Assembly: GCA_005116895.1 (NCBI GenBank)
Contig: SWDO01000018.1
Span: 12,892-63,809, forward strand
DNA from: Nitrospira sp.
GTDB lineage: Bacteria; Nitrospirota; Nitrospiria; Nitrospirales; Nitrospiraceae
Reading direction: 5' to 3'
DNA length: 50,918 nt
Shown here: one piece after another, positions 1 through 8,900 of the stretch
Position numbering within the stretch: position 1 is the first letter of the stretch
Layout of the letters: every line of letters begins with the position of its first letter
Program-made: the position numbers and the translations under genes
The notes under the pieces: generated by a model
Told to the model about the DNA's origin: nothing
The model's input: the letters and a program-made list of their open reading frames with translations, nothing else
The model's database searches: none

Positions 1-435
1 GACATGGGCTGCGATCCATTCAGCTTTGCCGATGCCATGCTGGGTGTGCTGGCGCAACGGTTGGCTCGCCGAATCTGCAAAGAATGTAAAGAACAATACG
101 TTGGAAGCAAAGAAGAGTACGAAGAACTCCGATTGGGTTACGGGGCGGAGCATTGGGACAAGCTCGGTATCAAGCAAGATAATACGTTCCGCCTCTCCCG
201 TGGGAAGGGCTGTGAAACGTGCAACCGTTCAGGCTTTAAGGGACGGGTCGCCTTGCATGAACTTCTGCTGGGCACAGACCACATGAAGCGAATGATCCAG
301 CAGAAATCGCGCACCGAGGATATGCTCAAAACCGCAATTGAAGAGGGAATGACAACGCTGGTGCAGGACGGGATTCAAAAAGTCTTACAAGGCCACACAA
401 CCAACAAAGAAGTCAAAGCGGTCGCCATCAAATAG
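1..435 (+). CDS. PilB/GspE-type secretion ATPase, C-terminal part (5' end outside window)
   Basis: The reading frame is open from the first base, so this is the last 144 codons of a longer gene. It reads as the C-terminal domain of the type IV pilus assembly or type II secretion hexameric ATPase, which powers pilin or pseudopilin polymerisation at the inner membrane. Visible hallmarks are the FADAMLGVLAQRLARRIC segment that follows the nucleotide-binding core, and a zinc-binding pair of cysteine motifs, CKEC and CETC, spaced about 45 residues apart. A GR-ALHELL segment then follows, as in the family. PilB and GspE cannot be told apart from this piece. The Walker A and B motifs lie upstream of the window. 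Confidence 0.88.
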   Translation, partial: DMGCDPFSFADAMLGVLAQRLARRICKECKEQYVGSKEEYEELRLGYGAEHWDKLGIKQDNTFRLSRGKGCETCNRSGFKGRVALHELLLGTDHMKRMIQQKSRTEDMLKTAIEEGMTTLVQDGIQKVLQGHTTNKEVKAVAIK

Positions 436-532
436 GCCTTCTGACTTTAATCAATACACCCTGCTTTCTGGGATCAGCCCCCTTCACTCTCTCCCCGCAA
501 CCATGTAGAATGCATCGCGCAGTATTGTACTT

Positions 533-1756
533 ATGATACGAATCACGTCGCTTTTCTTGGCCCCACTGCTCATTCTCACGGGATGTGAATCCACAGACCG
601 TGTACTCACAAACGCTGAACGGGTGCTCGGCAGCCGAACCAGCAGGACCGTGCTCGACATTGCCACGGGCAAAGACCCCAAACTAATCCTCAAAGAGCGC
701 GTCGATGCCTATCAGCGAGACCCCGAGGCTGTGATCAGAGATCTACGGACGATTCAACGTGATTTCAACACCCTCATGACCGCATTGACTGGACGAGTCC
801 GACAAACCTGGGGCGAGAAGGAAGTGAAGGTCCCGGAACAGAAGAAGTACGTGAAGTACACCCAGAACTATATGAGCCGAACCATCGTCGACTTCGACAA
901 TGGGACGATCGTCGTAGAAACCTTGGATGACAAAGCACCGAAAGAGAGCTTAAAGAACGCGATTGTTACGACCATACTCACACCAGACGATCCACGCTCC
1001 GTCGACCTCTTTTCAGACAAACCTGTCACCCTCACGAGTGACAAGCCTCCTTACCTATTGGGCCTGGTCGTTGATCAGCAAGGCCAACCGATCCGAACTC
1101 CAGCCCAGGCAGAGGCCTTCGCGGCCTCAGCGCTCGAGACCGCCACTAAATCAAGACCCGTTGACCAGAATGGAACCGCAAGACAAGCGCTGATCGCCGA
1201 AATCAAGATGGTGGCAAACTTCTCGAATAAGCAAGCGGAAAAATACCGAGCCACCGTTACCCGATTTGCGGAGCAATTCAAGATCAGCCCAAGTCTCATT
1301 TTTGCTGTTATTCGAACGGAAAGCAACTTCAACCCCTTCGCCGTGAGTTCCGCCCCCGCCTATGGTCTCATGCAGCTCGTACCAACCAGCGGCGGACGAG
1401 ATGCCTACCGAAAAGCAAAGGGAACGGATACGATTCCATCGCGTGAATATCTCTTCGATCCAGAGAACAATATTGAGCTAGGCAGTGCCTACCTCAATGT
1501 CCTGTCCTACAATCTGCTTGAAAACATCGGCAATGAAGTCTCGCGAGAATATTGCGTCATCTCGGCTTATAATACAGGCCCACGAAATGTCTTCAAGACA
1601 TTCGCCAGTGACAACACGGCTGCCATCAATCAAATTAATAACCTTGAACCGCCAGCAGTCTACGACCAATTACGCAACAACCTCCCCTACCAGGAAACGA
1701 GGGACTACCTCGTCAAAGTCGTCACCTTCAGGAAACAGTTCGTGGCTCTCCCCTAA
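533..1756 (+). CDS. mltC: Lipoprotein lytic murein transglycosylase, MltC-like
   Basis: This 407-residue protein begins with a lipoprotein signal ending in a lipobox (LILTGC, Cys about residue 18), so it should be anchored to a membrane and face the periplasm. Residues about 20-200 resemble the DUF3393-type N-domain of MltC (a YVKYTQNY-SRTIVDFDNG segment). Residues about 235-405 form the lysozyme-like SLT fold. The catalytic Glu lies in RTESNFNP, followed by the structural motifs AYGLMQLVP and SAYNTGP. The family cleaves the glycan strand of peptidoglycan to give 1,6-anhydro ends. Length and domain order match MltC, and no catalytic residue appears to be missing. Confidence 0.9.
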   Translation: MIRITSLFLAPLLILTGCESTDRVLTNAERVLGSRTSRTVLDIATGKDPKLILKERVDAYQRDPEAVIRDLRTIQRDFNTLMTALTGRVRQTWGEKEVKVPEQKKYVKYTQNYMSRTIVDFDNGTIVVETLDDKAPKESLKNAIVTTILTPDDPRSVDLFSDKPVTLTSDKPPYLLGLVVDQQGQPIRTPAQAEAFAASALETATKSRPVDQNGTARQALIAEIKMVANFSNKQAEKYRATVTRFAEQFKISPSLIFAVIRTESNFNPFAVSSAPAYGLMQLVPTSGGRDAYRKAKGTDTIPSREYLFDPENNIELGSAYLNVLSYNLLENIGNEVSREYCVISAYNTGPRNVFKTFASDNTAAINQINNLEPPAVYDQLRNNLPYQETRDYLVKVVTFRKQFVALP

Positions 1757-1831
1757 AGACAAATCAGTGCGTGCTGAAGGCCCATAAGTACAGTTGGGGA
1801 CGCTTAACACTCTCGAGGTGGCAGATGAAAG

Positions 1832-2230
1832 TTAGGCTGTTAACACTGGCCTAGACTGGGAGAGGTGTGTGATAACACTCTGGAGATGTTGATTCGTGGC
1901 TGCCGAGAGTCCATCAAACTCCACGCCGTAGGTATACTCTTTGCCCCACCGAACCGTCGCGGCTTCGATGACCATTGCTGTTGTCTGATCTGGAAACCGA
2001 AGATTCATAGCAATTCGGTCTCCTGGCGTAATCACCGCTTCCGTCATGACACGTGCCCCTTTAGTGGACACGTCGAAAATTATCCCTAACCCCTGTTCGA
2101 CGGCCCCCTTCCTTGTCACACCGACGCGGGCCAATGAACAAGGAAATGGAGCCGCCACTCGTACGCGAGGGTGTTTGCGTAATTGTGGGGTATTCTGTCC
2201 GGTGTTGGCCTTCAAATCTAGATCTTCCAT
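1832..2230 (-). CDS. PilZ domain protein (putative c-di-GMP receptor)
   Basis: The 132-residue frame has a PilZ domain. The N-terminal arginine motif is RKHPRVRV and the second motif is DVSTKGARV, together the usual c-di-GMP-binding pair RxxxR and (D/N)xSxxG. A beta-barrel-like segment (ITPGDRIAMNLRFP to TYGVEF) follows. An upstream in-frame codon would add 17 residues. I chose the ATG at 2230 because a GAGGAA ribosome binding site lies 6 nt before it. The gene follows a broken PilZ copy on the same strand and lies near a pilus or secretion ATPase, which fits c-di-GMP control of pili or secretion. That link is inferred. Confidence 0.85.
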   Translation of the reverse strand: MEDLDLKANTGQNTPQLRKHPRVRVAAPFPCSLARVGVTRKGAVEQGLGIIFDVSTKGARVMTEAVITPGDRIAMNLRFPDQTTAMVIEAATVRWGKEYTYGVEFDGLSAATNQHLQSVITHLSQSRPVLTA

Positions 2231-2499
2231 ATCGTTTCCTCTTTCGCCAAGCCTGCAGCCTTGTTGCATTTGGTCAACCATTTACGTGACGGCAGAGCCA
2301 GCCTTTTGAGGGCTAGCCCAGCGACCACACCCTTGGTCAGGCGGACCACTGCGAGTGCGATCGCGGCAAGAACGGTGTCATTTGGGAATTGAAGGGTGAG
2401 TGAGATCTGATCACCGGGCTTGATCGATGCCTCAGTGCCCACTCGCACGCGATCTAAAGACGGGTCCACATCCACCTCGTGAGACACAGAGTATCTCAC
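2218..2499 (-). pseudogene. Truncated PilZ-like fragment
   Basis: The 93-codon GTG-initiated frame aligns by eye with the second half of the neighbouring PilZ protein: IKPGDQISLTLQFPND here against ITPGDRIAMNLRFPDQ there. The RxxxR and DxSxxG ligand motifs are absent, so c-di-GMP binding is unlikely. Its 3' end runs 13 nt past the start of the intact PilZ gene, which suggests tandem duplication followed by loss of the 5' half. The putative GTG start sits inside a perfect 12-bp inverted repeat, so translation from it is doubtful. A very small expressed single-fold protein cannot be excluded. Confidence 0.6.
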
Positions 2500-2505
2500 G
2501 AGGTG
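2473..2505 (-). terminator. Hairpin downstream of the helicase gene
   Basis: A perfect 12-bp inverted repeat (CACCTCGTGAGA / TCTCACGAGGTG) surrounds a 9-nt loop. It begins 25 nt after the stop codon of the rhlE-like gene. No T-run follows on the minus strand, so it may be a weak or factor-assisted terminator, a 3'-end stabiliser, or a protein-binding dyad rather than a classical intrinsic terminator. Confidence 0.45.
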
Positions 2506-2529
2506 TCGTTTGGGAACTACTTTCGAAAC

Positions 2530-3816
2530 CTATGCACGTATTGCAGGCGAGGCACTGCGCGGGGATGGTTCGGCGTGATCTCCCCTGGAGTTGGGACGGC
2601 GGTGTCGGTTGGCAAACCTCGAGCGACTTGGAGCGGAACGCTCGTCCCGATGTGCCCGACTATCCTCGCCATGAATTGCTGGCAACGAAGTTCCGCTTCC
2701 CGGCGCGAGCGGGACTGCATGTCCCAGGAGGCGCTCAATATCTCGAAGTTGCTGCCGGTCTTCGCCTGTCACAAAACTTGTGGCGCGGCCGGTCGTCTTC
2801 ATTCGAGCCGTGCGGCCGATGCGATGCACGTAATCTTCCGGGCAATTAGGTAGATCAAAATTGATCACGTGGCCGATGTTCGCGACATCGATCCCCCGTG
2901 CAGCAATATCCGTCGCGACCAGCACCCGGAATGACCCACGTCTAAAACCCTCTAGCGCGGCGCGCCTCTGTGAGAGACTCCGGTCTCCATGCAACACGGC
3001 CACTCGATGGCCTGCGCTACCCAGCATACGCCCCAACCGATCGGCACGGTGCTTCGTTCTGGTGAACACCAGAGCCGTATCCTGATCGGCCTTCAATAAC
3101 GACAAGAGAAGATCGGGCTTCTCGCCGTGGGAGGTGTAATGGATCCCCTGCGTGACCCCATCGGCTGTCGTGGCAGACGGCGCGACCATGACGCGCACCG
3201 GATTGTTCACATTGGCTTGAACCAATCGAGCCAGATCTGTCGGCAGGGTGGCCGAGAAGAGAAGAGTCTGTCGCTCTTCAGGCAACGCATCAAGAATCTG
3301 ATTGATCTGAGGCGCAAAGCCCATATCCAACATCCGATCCGCCTCATCCAACACCAAGATTTTCATAGACGACAAGACAATCGTGCCGTTCCACATGTGA
3401 TCCAGAAGACGCCCAGGCGTCGCTATCAAGATGTCTGGTCGCTGTCGCAAGCCCCGTACTTGAGCTTGCATATCGGCGCCTCCAACTATGACGGTCGCGG
3501 AAATGCGCCGACTCCGGCCAAGTTTATCAATCGTCGTCAGGGTCTGCAGTGCCAGCTCACGGGTTGGCGCTAAGATCAATGCCTGCGGTTGCCCCTTCGG
3601 CAATGCAGCGAGTCGTTCGACGATTGGAATGACAAAGGCTGCGGTTTTTCCCGTCCCGGTCTGGGCACATCCGATGACATCGCGCCCAGCGAGCGCGGGC
3701 GGAATGGCTTGTTCTTGAATGGGCGTGGGTGATGCGAACCCGGCATCAGCCAGGTCCCGGAGAAGCGCCTCGGACAAACCGAGGGCGTGAAAATTGGCGT
3801 GAACAGACGTATCCAC
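2530..3816 (-). CDS. rhlE: DEAD-box ATP-dependent RNA helicase, RhlE family
   Basis: This 428-residue protein unwinds short RNA duplexes using ATP and usually acts in ribosome assembly or RNA decay in the cytoplasm. All core motifs are visible in order: Q motif (FASPTPIQEQAIP), motif I AQTGTGKT, Ia PTRELALQ, Ib TPGRLLD, II DEAD, III SAT, IV LVFTRTK, V ATDIAARGID and VI HRIGRTAR. After about residue 365 comes a basic Ser/Arg-rich tail of the type found in RhlE proteins, which often binds RNA non-specifically. The start is a GTG with AAAGGA 9 nt upstream. A sigma70-like promoter 170 nt upstream gives a long leader, a pattern common in cold-responsive helicases. The cold link is inference. Confidence 0.92.
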   Translation of the reverse strand: MDTSVHANFHALGLSEALLRDLADAGFASPTPIQEQAIPPALAGRDVIGCAQTGTGKTAAFVIPIVERLAALPKGQPQALILAPTRELALQTLTTIDKLGRSRRISATVIVGGADMQAQVRGLRQRPDILIATPGRLLDHMWNGTIVLSSMKILVLDEADRMLDMGFAPQINQILDALPEERQTLLFSATLPTDLARLVQANVNNPVRVMVAPSATTADGVTQGIHYTSHGEKPDLLLSLLKADQDTALVFTRTKHRADRLGRMLGSAGHRVAVLHGDRSLSQRRAALEGFRRGSFRVLVATDIAARGIDVANIGHVINFDLPNCPEDYVHRIGRTARMKTTGRATSFVTGEDRQQLRDIERLLGHAVPLAPGSGTSLPAIHGEDSRAHRDERSAPSRSRFANRHRRPNSRGDHAEPSPRSASPAIRA

Positions 3817-3983
3817 TACGTTATCCTTTCAGTATGATCGCATTATGACGGGATCAGAGAACCGAGGGGAGAGACAACCGAGAAGGGTGCAACTCCAAAC
3901 TGGACCTGGTCGCGATGCGATCGCGAAGTCCGATATAGTTTGAACACCTCCTCGCCGGACAACCACGAGGTAAATGTAGTGTT

Positions 3984-4012
3984 ACTTTACAGCATGGCCA
4001 TCCCGACGTCAA
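3984..4012 (-). promoter_or_regulatory. Sigma70-type promoter for the rhlE-like gene
   Basis: On the minus strand a TTGACG -35 (4007-4012) and a TAAAGT -10 (3984-3989) are separated by exactly 17 bp. Transcription would start near 3977, giving an untranslated leader of about 160 nt. The rest of 3817-4361 holds no convincing gene. An open frame across 4177-4485 on the minus strand has no ribosome binding site and overlaps the better-supported gene at 4362. Confidence 0.55.
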
Positions 4013-4361
4013 CCAGTTCTTCAATAGATACGAGAGACTGGATAATGATAGATCATGCGCCTTGACGCCTGTCCCACAACATAATGAGCCGTGTGGAGGA
4101 GTTTGACTCCTTCACAAGCTACATGTTAGATTGGTTTTCCTTGTACGCCATTTTCCTCTCCAGGCACTCCCCGTACTCACTCCCAGTGTTGGCACGATAG
4201 TCTGTGTAGTATCACCAACCTGATGCTGTCTTCACCTGAATGGTAGAGGCAGACATCCAAAGAGCTTGGCAGGTCCATTAGTGGAGCTGAATCAGAGCTA
4301 TTGAGTTTCTCTGTCAGGCAGCCATTGACTTGAGCTTCGTGTTTGTACAGGAGGACGCTCC

Positions 4362-4649
4362 ATGAATCTCGCTTCAGTTTGGAAAAGTCGAAAAGCAGGA
4401 AAGAAAAAGTCAGCCCACAAACCAAAAATCCGCTGGCAACTTCTAGGGTTGACTGATCCCAATTCGGTCGACAATACATCTTCAATCGAGGCCATCAGAC
4501 GCGAAGTTGCTTCGTTGGCGAGACATAGCTTTGGAGAAGATACTCGCTTGCGTTCCACCACCAAGGCAAACAAATCCTCAGACGGGAGGAAGAAATCATT
4601 CAGTACTGGTCGCCGTGGAAAGACCGACCAGACACCGGACAGCATCTAA
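4362..4649 (+). CDS. Small basic protein of unknown function
   Basis: This 95-residue frame has a strong AGGAGG ribosome binding site 7 nt before its ATG, the main reason to accept it. The product is very rich in Lys, Arg, Ser and Thr (SRKAGKKKSAHKPK near the N-terminus, TGRRGKTDQTPDS at the C-terminus). It has no signal peptide or membrane segment and is probably disordered, so nucleic-acid binding is possible but unproven. I recognise no family. It precedes a small membrane-protein frame and an RRM protein in the same direction and may be co-transcribed with them. Confidence 0.5.
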   Translation: MNLASVWKSRKAGKKKSAHKPKIRWQLLGLTDPNSVDNTSSIEAIRREVASLARHSFGEDTRLRSTTKANKSSDGRKKSFSTGRRGKTDQTPDSI

Positions 4650-4685
4650 GCGATACCGTTTCTGTAAACGGTACAGCGAGAAAAG

Positions 4686-4874
4686 ATGCTCATATCAACC
4701 GTTCAGCACTTCGTCCAATGGCTCATTCACAATCCTCTCGGTGCGATCGCATGGTTGTACCTCACAGCAGTAATTGGTGCCCTCCTCTATCGCTACTTTG
4801 GACCGCGAGACGAGCATGAGATCTTATCTACAGAGATGCTCACATCATCCAGCATGATAGATGGCCATGAGTAA
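4686..4874 (+). CDS. Small single-span membrane protein, unknown
   Basis: The 62-residue frame has one clear hydrophobic segment (about residues 17-36, LGAIAWLYLTAVIGALLY) followed by RYFGPRDEHE, which suggests a single membrane helix with a short polar tail. A weak GAGAAAAG lies just before the ATG. Its 3' end overlaps the start of the RRM gene by 14 nt, consistent with translational coupling. I do not recognise a family, and the call rests on the hydrophobic pattern and gene order. Confidence 0.45.
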   Translation: MLISTVQHFVQWLIHNPLGAIAWLYLTAVIGALLYRYFGPRDEHEILSTEMLTSSSMIDGHE

Positions 4875-5130
4875 CTGCATCTTGTATGTCGGCGGCTTCG
4901 CGGAAGCGACTTCCGATTGTCAACTCCGCGACTTGTTCGGAACCTATGGCGCCGTCGTTCGCGTCCATGTCATCCGACACAAACACAGTGGAAAATCCGC
5001 CGGCTATGGTTTTGTGGAAATGGGCTCAGGTGAGCAAGCTCGCCATGCCGTCAGTTCCCTGGAAGGGGTATTATTTGCAGGCAATTGTTTGCGACTCTAC
5101 GTCACGACTTATGCCTCCATTCTCGCCTAA
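4861..5130 (+). CDS. RRM-type RNA-binding protein
   Basis: This 89-residue protein is essentially one RNA recognition motif. RNP2 is LYVGGF (near the N-terminus) and RNP1 is KSAGYGFVEM (about residues 42-51), each with the aromatic residues that stack on RNA. A second ATG two codons in (4867) is an equally good start, and neither has an obvious ribosome binding site, so coupling to the upstream small membrane gene is plausible. Bacterial single-RRM proteins of this size are common in cyanobacteria and Nitrospirota and are often cold-responsive. Unlike the second RRM protein at 39.3 kb, this one lacks a glycine-rich tail. Confidence 0.85.
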   Translation: MAMSNCILYVGGFAEATSDCQLRDLFGTYGAVVRVHVIRHKHSGKSAGYGFVEMGSGEQARHAVSSLEGVLFAGNCLRLYVTTYASILA

Positions 5131-5281
5131 ATTTCCCATCAGATGAGGGGTAAGGGGATTTACCAATGCGTCACATGCGTTGCGATCCACGTTTCTGGAC
5201 GGATGACACCTGGAGATCAGGGTCCAGCATTCAGCAGGTGCAGACGGCTCCATACATGGCACAGCAACCGGAACCGACGCG

Positions 5282-5683
5282 CTATTTCTTTCTTCTGCAA
5301 ATCTCGACAGTCGCTTCGACTTGACCATCTCTTGGACTGACCATCAACAGCATCCCTTTGTGCTCCAGGGCTCTCTTAAACAACGTGGCATAACCATCAT
5401 CGTATTGACGTTCCTCGATCGTGGTCTTGCCGCTTTTGCGATCGTATGCACTTTCGAAGACAAATGCGTCCACAGTCTGCGTGCTATTCTCTCGCGCTTT
5501 GCTCGTGACGCGCCAGAAACGATTCTCCGGATCAAGTATCCCGTTCGAGGTGTCCAGGGCGGCATTAGAACATAGCTTCACACCTTTCGACACCTCCACA
5601 TATTCACCTCTATCCATAAATTGGGCGAAGCCTGACAAGGGACATCCAATAACGATTGCAAAAACTAGTAAGTGCCTCAACAT
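5282..5683 (-). CDS. Small secreted protein, unknown function
   Basis: The 133-residue product starts with a classic signal peptide (MLRHLLVFAIVIGCPLSGFA) and should be periplasmic. The start at 5683 is supported by GGAGG 6 nt upstream, and a six-codon upstream extension is unlikely. The mature part has two cysteines (KLCSNAALD and VEICRRKK near the C-terminus) that could pair. I do not recognise a family. It is transcribed towards the RRM gene and is separated from the large glucan synthase gene by about 230 nt. Confidence 0.65.
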   Translation of the reverse strand: MLRHLLVFAIVIGCPLSGFAQFMDRGEYVEVSKGVKLCSNAALDTSNGILDPENRFWRVTSKARENSTQTVDAFVFESAYDRKSGKTTIEERQYDDGYATLFKRALEHKGMLLMVSPRDGQVEATVEICRRKK

Positions 5684-5917
5684 GTAATCCTCCGTCGTCA
5701 AGATAGTAGAAAGTCATTCGCCCATGGCCAACCAAATTCAACGGAACGACATACGCACGCACCTCGGATATTCCCATTCGAAATTCGCTCTATCTTTCCA
5801 TTCGGACCTCTTTCACACTGCGGCTTGACCTGGACTTTTGTCACCGTACCCTGCCTGGGCACCTTATTAACTGCTTTGGTTAATCATCTGACGCGAGACC
5901 AACTTTACATACCTCAA

Positions 5918-8900
5918 TCATCCGAGCACGACACGAATGTGGTGCTCGCCTTCCTTGACGAGAGGGATATGGTCGCGAGTGTTCAATGGGGTGCCATCCA
6001 GTTCAGTCAGCGCCACGCCGCGGCTCACATGATGCGGGTTTTCCACCGCGATAGCATAGACCGCCGAATGATACCGGAAACGAATCGAGTACCCCGGCCA
6101 GTGGCGCGGAACACAAGGATCGATGGAGAGCGTAGCACCGCGCACGCGGAAACCGAGCATCCATTCCATACCAGCCCGGTAGAGCCAACCCGCTGCGCCG
6201 CTGTACCAGGTCCATCCCCCGCGTCCAACATGTGGAGGCTCGCCGTACACGTCGCCGGCGACGACGTAAGGCTCGACTTTGTAGCGCTGGACGCTCGCTC
6301 GCGAGGAGACCCGATGAACAGGGTTCAACAGACGGAACAACTCACCGGCCTTGTCACCTTCACCCAATGCCGCGAAGGCCAGCACGGTCCAGACCGCCGC
6401 GTGGGTATATTGACCACCGTTTTCTCGGACGCCAGGGACATAGCCTTTGATATAGCCGGGATCCCTCGGCATCTGATCAAAGGGTGGTGTCAACAAACGG
6501 ATCAGCCCATCCCGCCGACTCACAAGATGCCGTTCCACCGCAGCCATGGCGCGCGCGCCACGGTCCGGATCTGCCGCACCGCTGATCACTCCCCAGGACT
6601 GAGCAATGGAATCGATGCGACATTCCGGGTCTGCAGCGGAACCGAGTGGCGTCCCGTCATCGAAGTACGCGCGACGGTACCACTCCCCGTCCCACCCATC
6701 CCGCTCGATCGCGGCCTTGAGCGCGCTCACATGCAGCCGCCACGTTTCGGCACGAGCACGTTCCCCGCGCTGAGCCGCCACCTTGGCGAACTCCCAGAGC
6801 ACCGTATGCAAAAACCACCCGAGCCAGACGCTCTCCCCTCTGCCCTGCTGACCCACACGGCTCATCCCGTCATTCCAATCTCCTGTTCCCATGAGTGGAA
6901 GACCGTGACTGCCGACGACAAGGCTCCGATCCAACGCACGCGCACAATGTTCAAAAAGGGTGGCGCTCGTCTGCGACACACGTGGCTCAAAATAGGATTC
7001 ATGTTGTCCCTCAGCCAATACCGGGCCTTCTAGAAAGGACACCATTTCGTCCAGCACAGTCATATCGCCGGTCACTTCAAGAAATTGGATCACCGCGTAC
7101 GGCAACCAGAGCAGATCGTCGGAAATGCGGGTCCGCACACCGCGTCCGGACGGAGGATGCCACCAGTGCTGGACGTCGCCCTCGACAAACTGCCGCGCGG
7201 CCGCCCGGAGCAAATGCTCACGCGTGACATCGGGTGCCGCCACACTCAGCGCCATGACATCTTGAAGTTGATCGCGAAACCCATAGGCCCCGCTCAACTG
7301 ATAGAACCCCGCCCGTGCCCAGACGCGGCACACCAGCGTTTGATAGAGCACCCACCGATTCAAAAAGATATCCGTCGCACGCTCCGGCGTATGGACCTGT
7401 ACGACACCCAAGAGGTCGTCCCATCGACTGATGACCTCACGCAAGAGCACGTTCACGTCCGCCCTACGATAGCGGTCGAGCAGGAGACGAGCCTGCTCAC
7501 TGTCCGCTGTCTGACCAAGAAACCATACGATTTCTGCGCGTTCGCCTGCCTCCAACTCAATCGACAGTTGAAGGGCCCCACAAGGATCGAGACCCGCGCC
7601 GACCTTTCTGGACAGTTCCCCCCCTGCGTGCAACGCCAAGGGGCGATCGAACGTCCCATGACGACCAAGAAATTCCGTGCGATCACCGGTCCACGACGTA
7701 TGGGTTCCGGCAAGATCGGTAAACGCGATACGTCCGGCGAACTCGCCGCCTAGCATGCTGCGCGCAAACAGCGCCCCGGTCCCCGGATCAATCTCGGTGA
7801 GAATGTAGGGTGCGGACTCACTCCGAGAACTCCCGAGCACCCACTCAACATAGGCCGTCACTGAAAGGCGTCTCGATCGACCGGACATATTCTGCAGCGT
7901 CAATCGAGAGATCTTGATCGGATCTTCAGGCGGCACAAATTGCAGCAATTCAGCCAAGACACCGTGGGAACCATGATGGAAGCGGCTATAACCCTGTCCG
8001 TGACACGCAACATAGGGTGCCGGATCATCGCGAATCGGCAGCGCCGTCACGCTCCAGACCTCTCCAGAATCGTCATCGCGAAGATAGAGCGCCTCCCCTG
8101 GCGGATCAGACACCGGATCGTTCGACCAAGGCGTCAGCTGATTCTCGTGACTATTCAATGACCAGGTAAACCCGGAACCGGATTCCGAGACGAGGAACCC
8201 AAACGACGGATTCGCGATCACATTGACCCAGGGGCGTGGCGTCCGAAGACCTTCGCTGAGAATCGTGACATATTCGCGCCCATCGTCGGCGAAGCCACCC
8301 AAGCCATTAAAGAATTCAAGTTCACGTTCAGGCACCGGCACATCCAGGCGTTTGCCCGCACGCGGTGAAGACGGGATCGTTGATGCAGCACGGCTTCTGC
8401 GCGGCAAGCGACTGACCTGCTCCGCCAACGTCCCGCGCCGGCTGAGCAGAACGACCCGAGCAACCTGCTGCAGCAGCATTCGATCCTGCGCGGAGAGCAG
8501 GTCGGTTCGCAGGAGATAAATACTACCTCGTGCCCCACCGGCATCCGGGCAAAGGCGCAGCCTGCTGCCCCGCACAAGCCCTTCCAACGAACCTTGCAAC
8601 CCCTGCTCATACGACGAGGCCTTCTCATTCAGGATGATTACATCGGTCGATAATTGCTTCATCCGCCAGTATTCATGCGCTCGGAGCAATTGCCTGACCA
8701 TATCGACATCATCCGCGTTGTCGATGCAGGCCAACACGATAGGCAGATCGCCTGAGATACCATGGGCCCACAGCGCCGCACGGTCCACCGTACTCCGGCT
8801 CAGTACGTCAGAGGATGGTCGCAGCGAGACATCGGAATACAGCACGGCATTGGCCAGTTGCTGGAACAGTTGGGCCTCATCCGTCTCGATACCGAGGTGA

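Noticed and set aside
4177..4485. Minus-strand frame across 4177-4485
   Set aside because: No ribosome binding site and overlaps the well-supported gene at 4362.
5672..7033. Long open frame on the plus strand over the glucan synthase 3' end
   Set aside because: It lies opposite the conserved GH94 coding frame, lacks a family match and is the mirror of high-GC coding bias.
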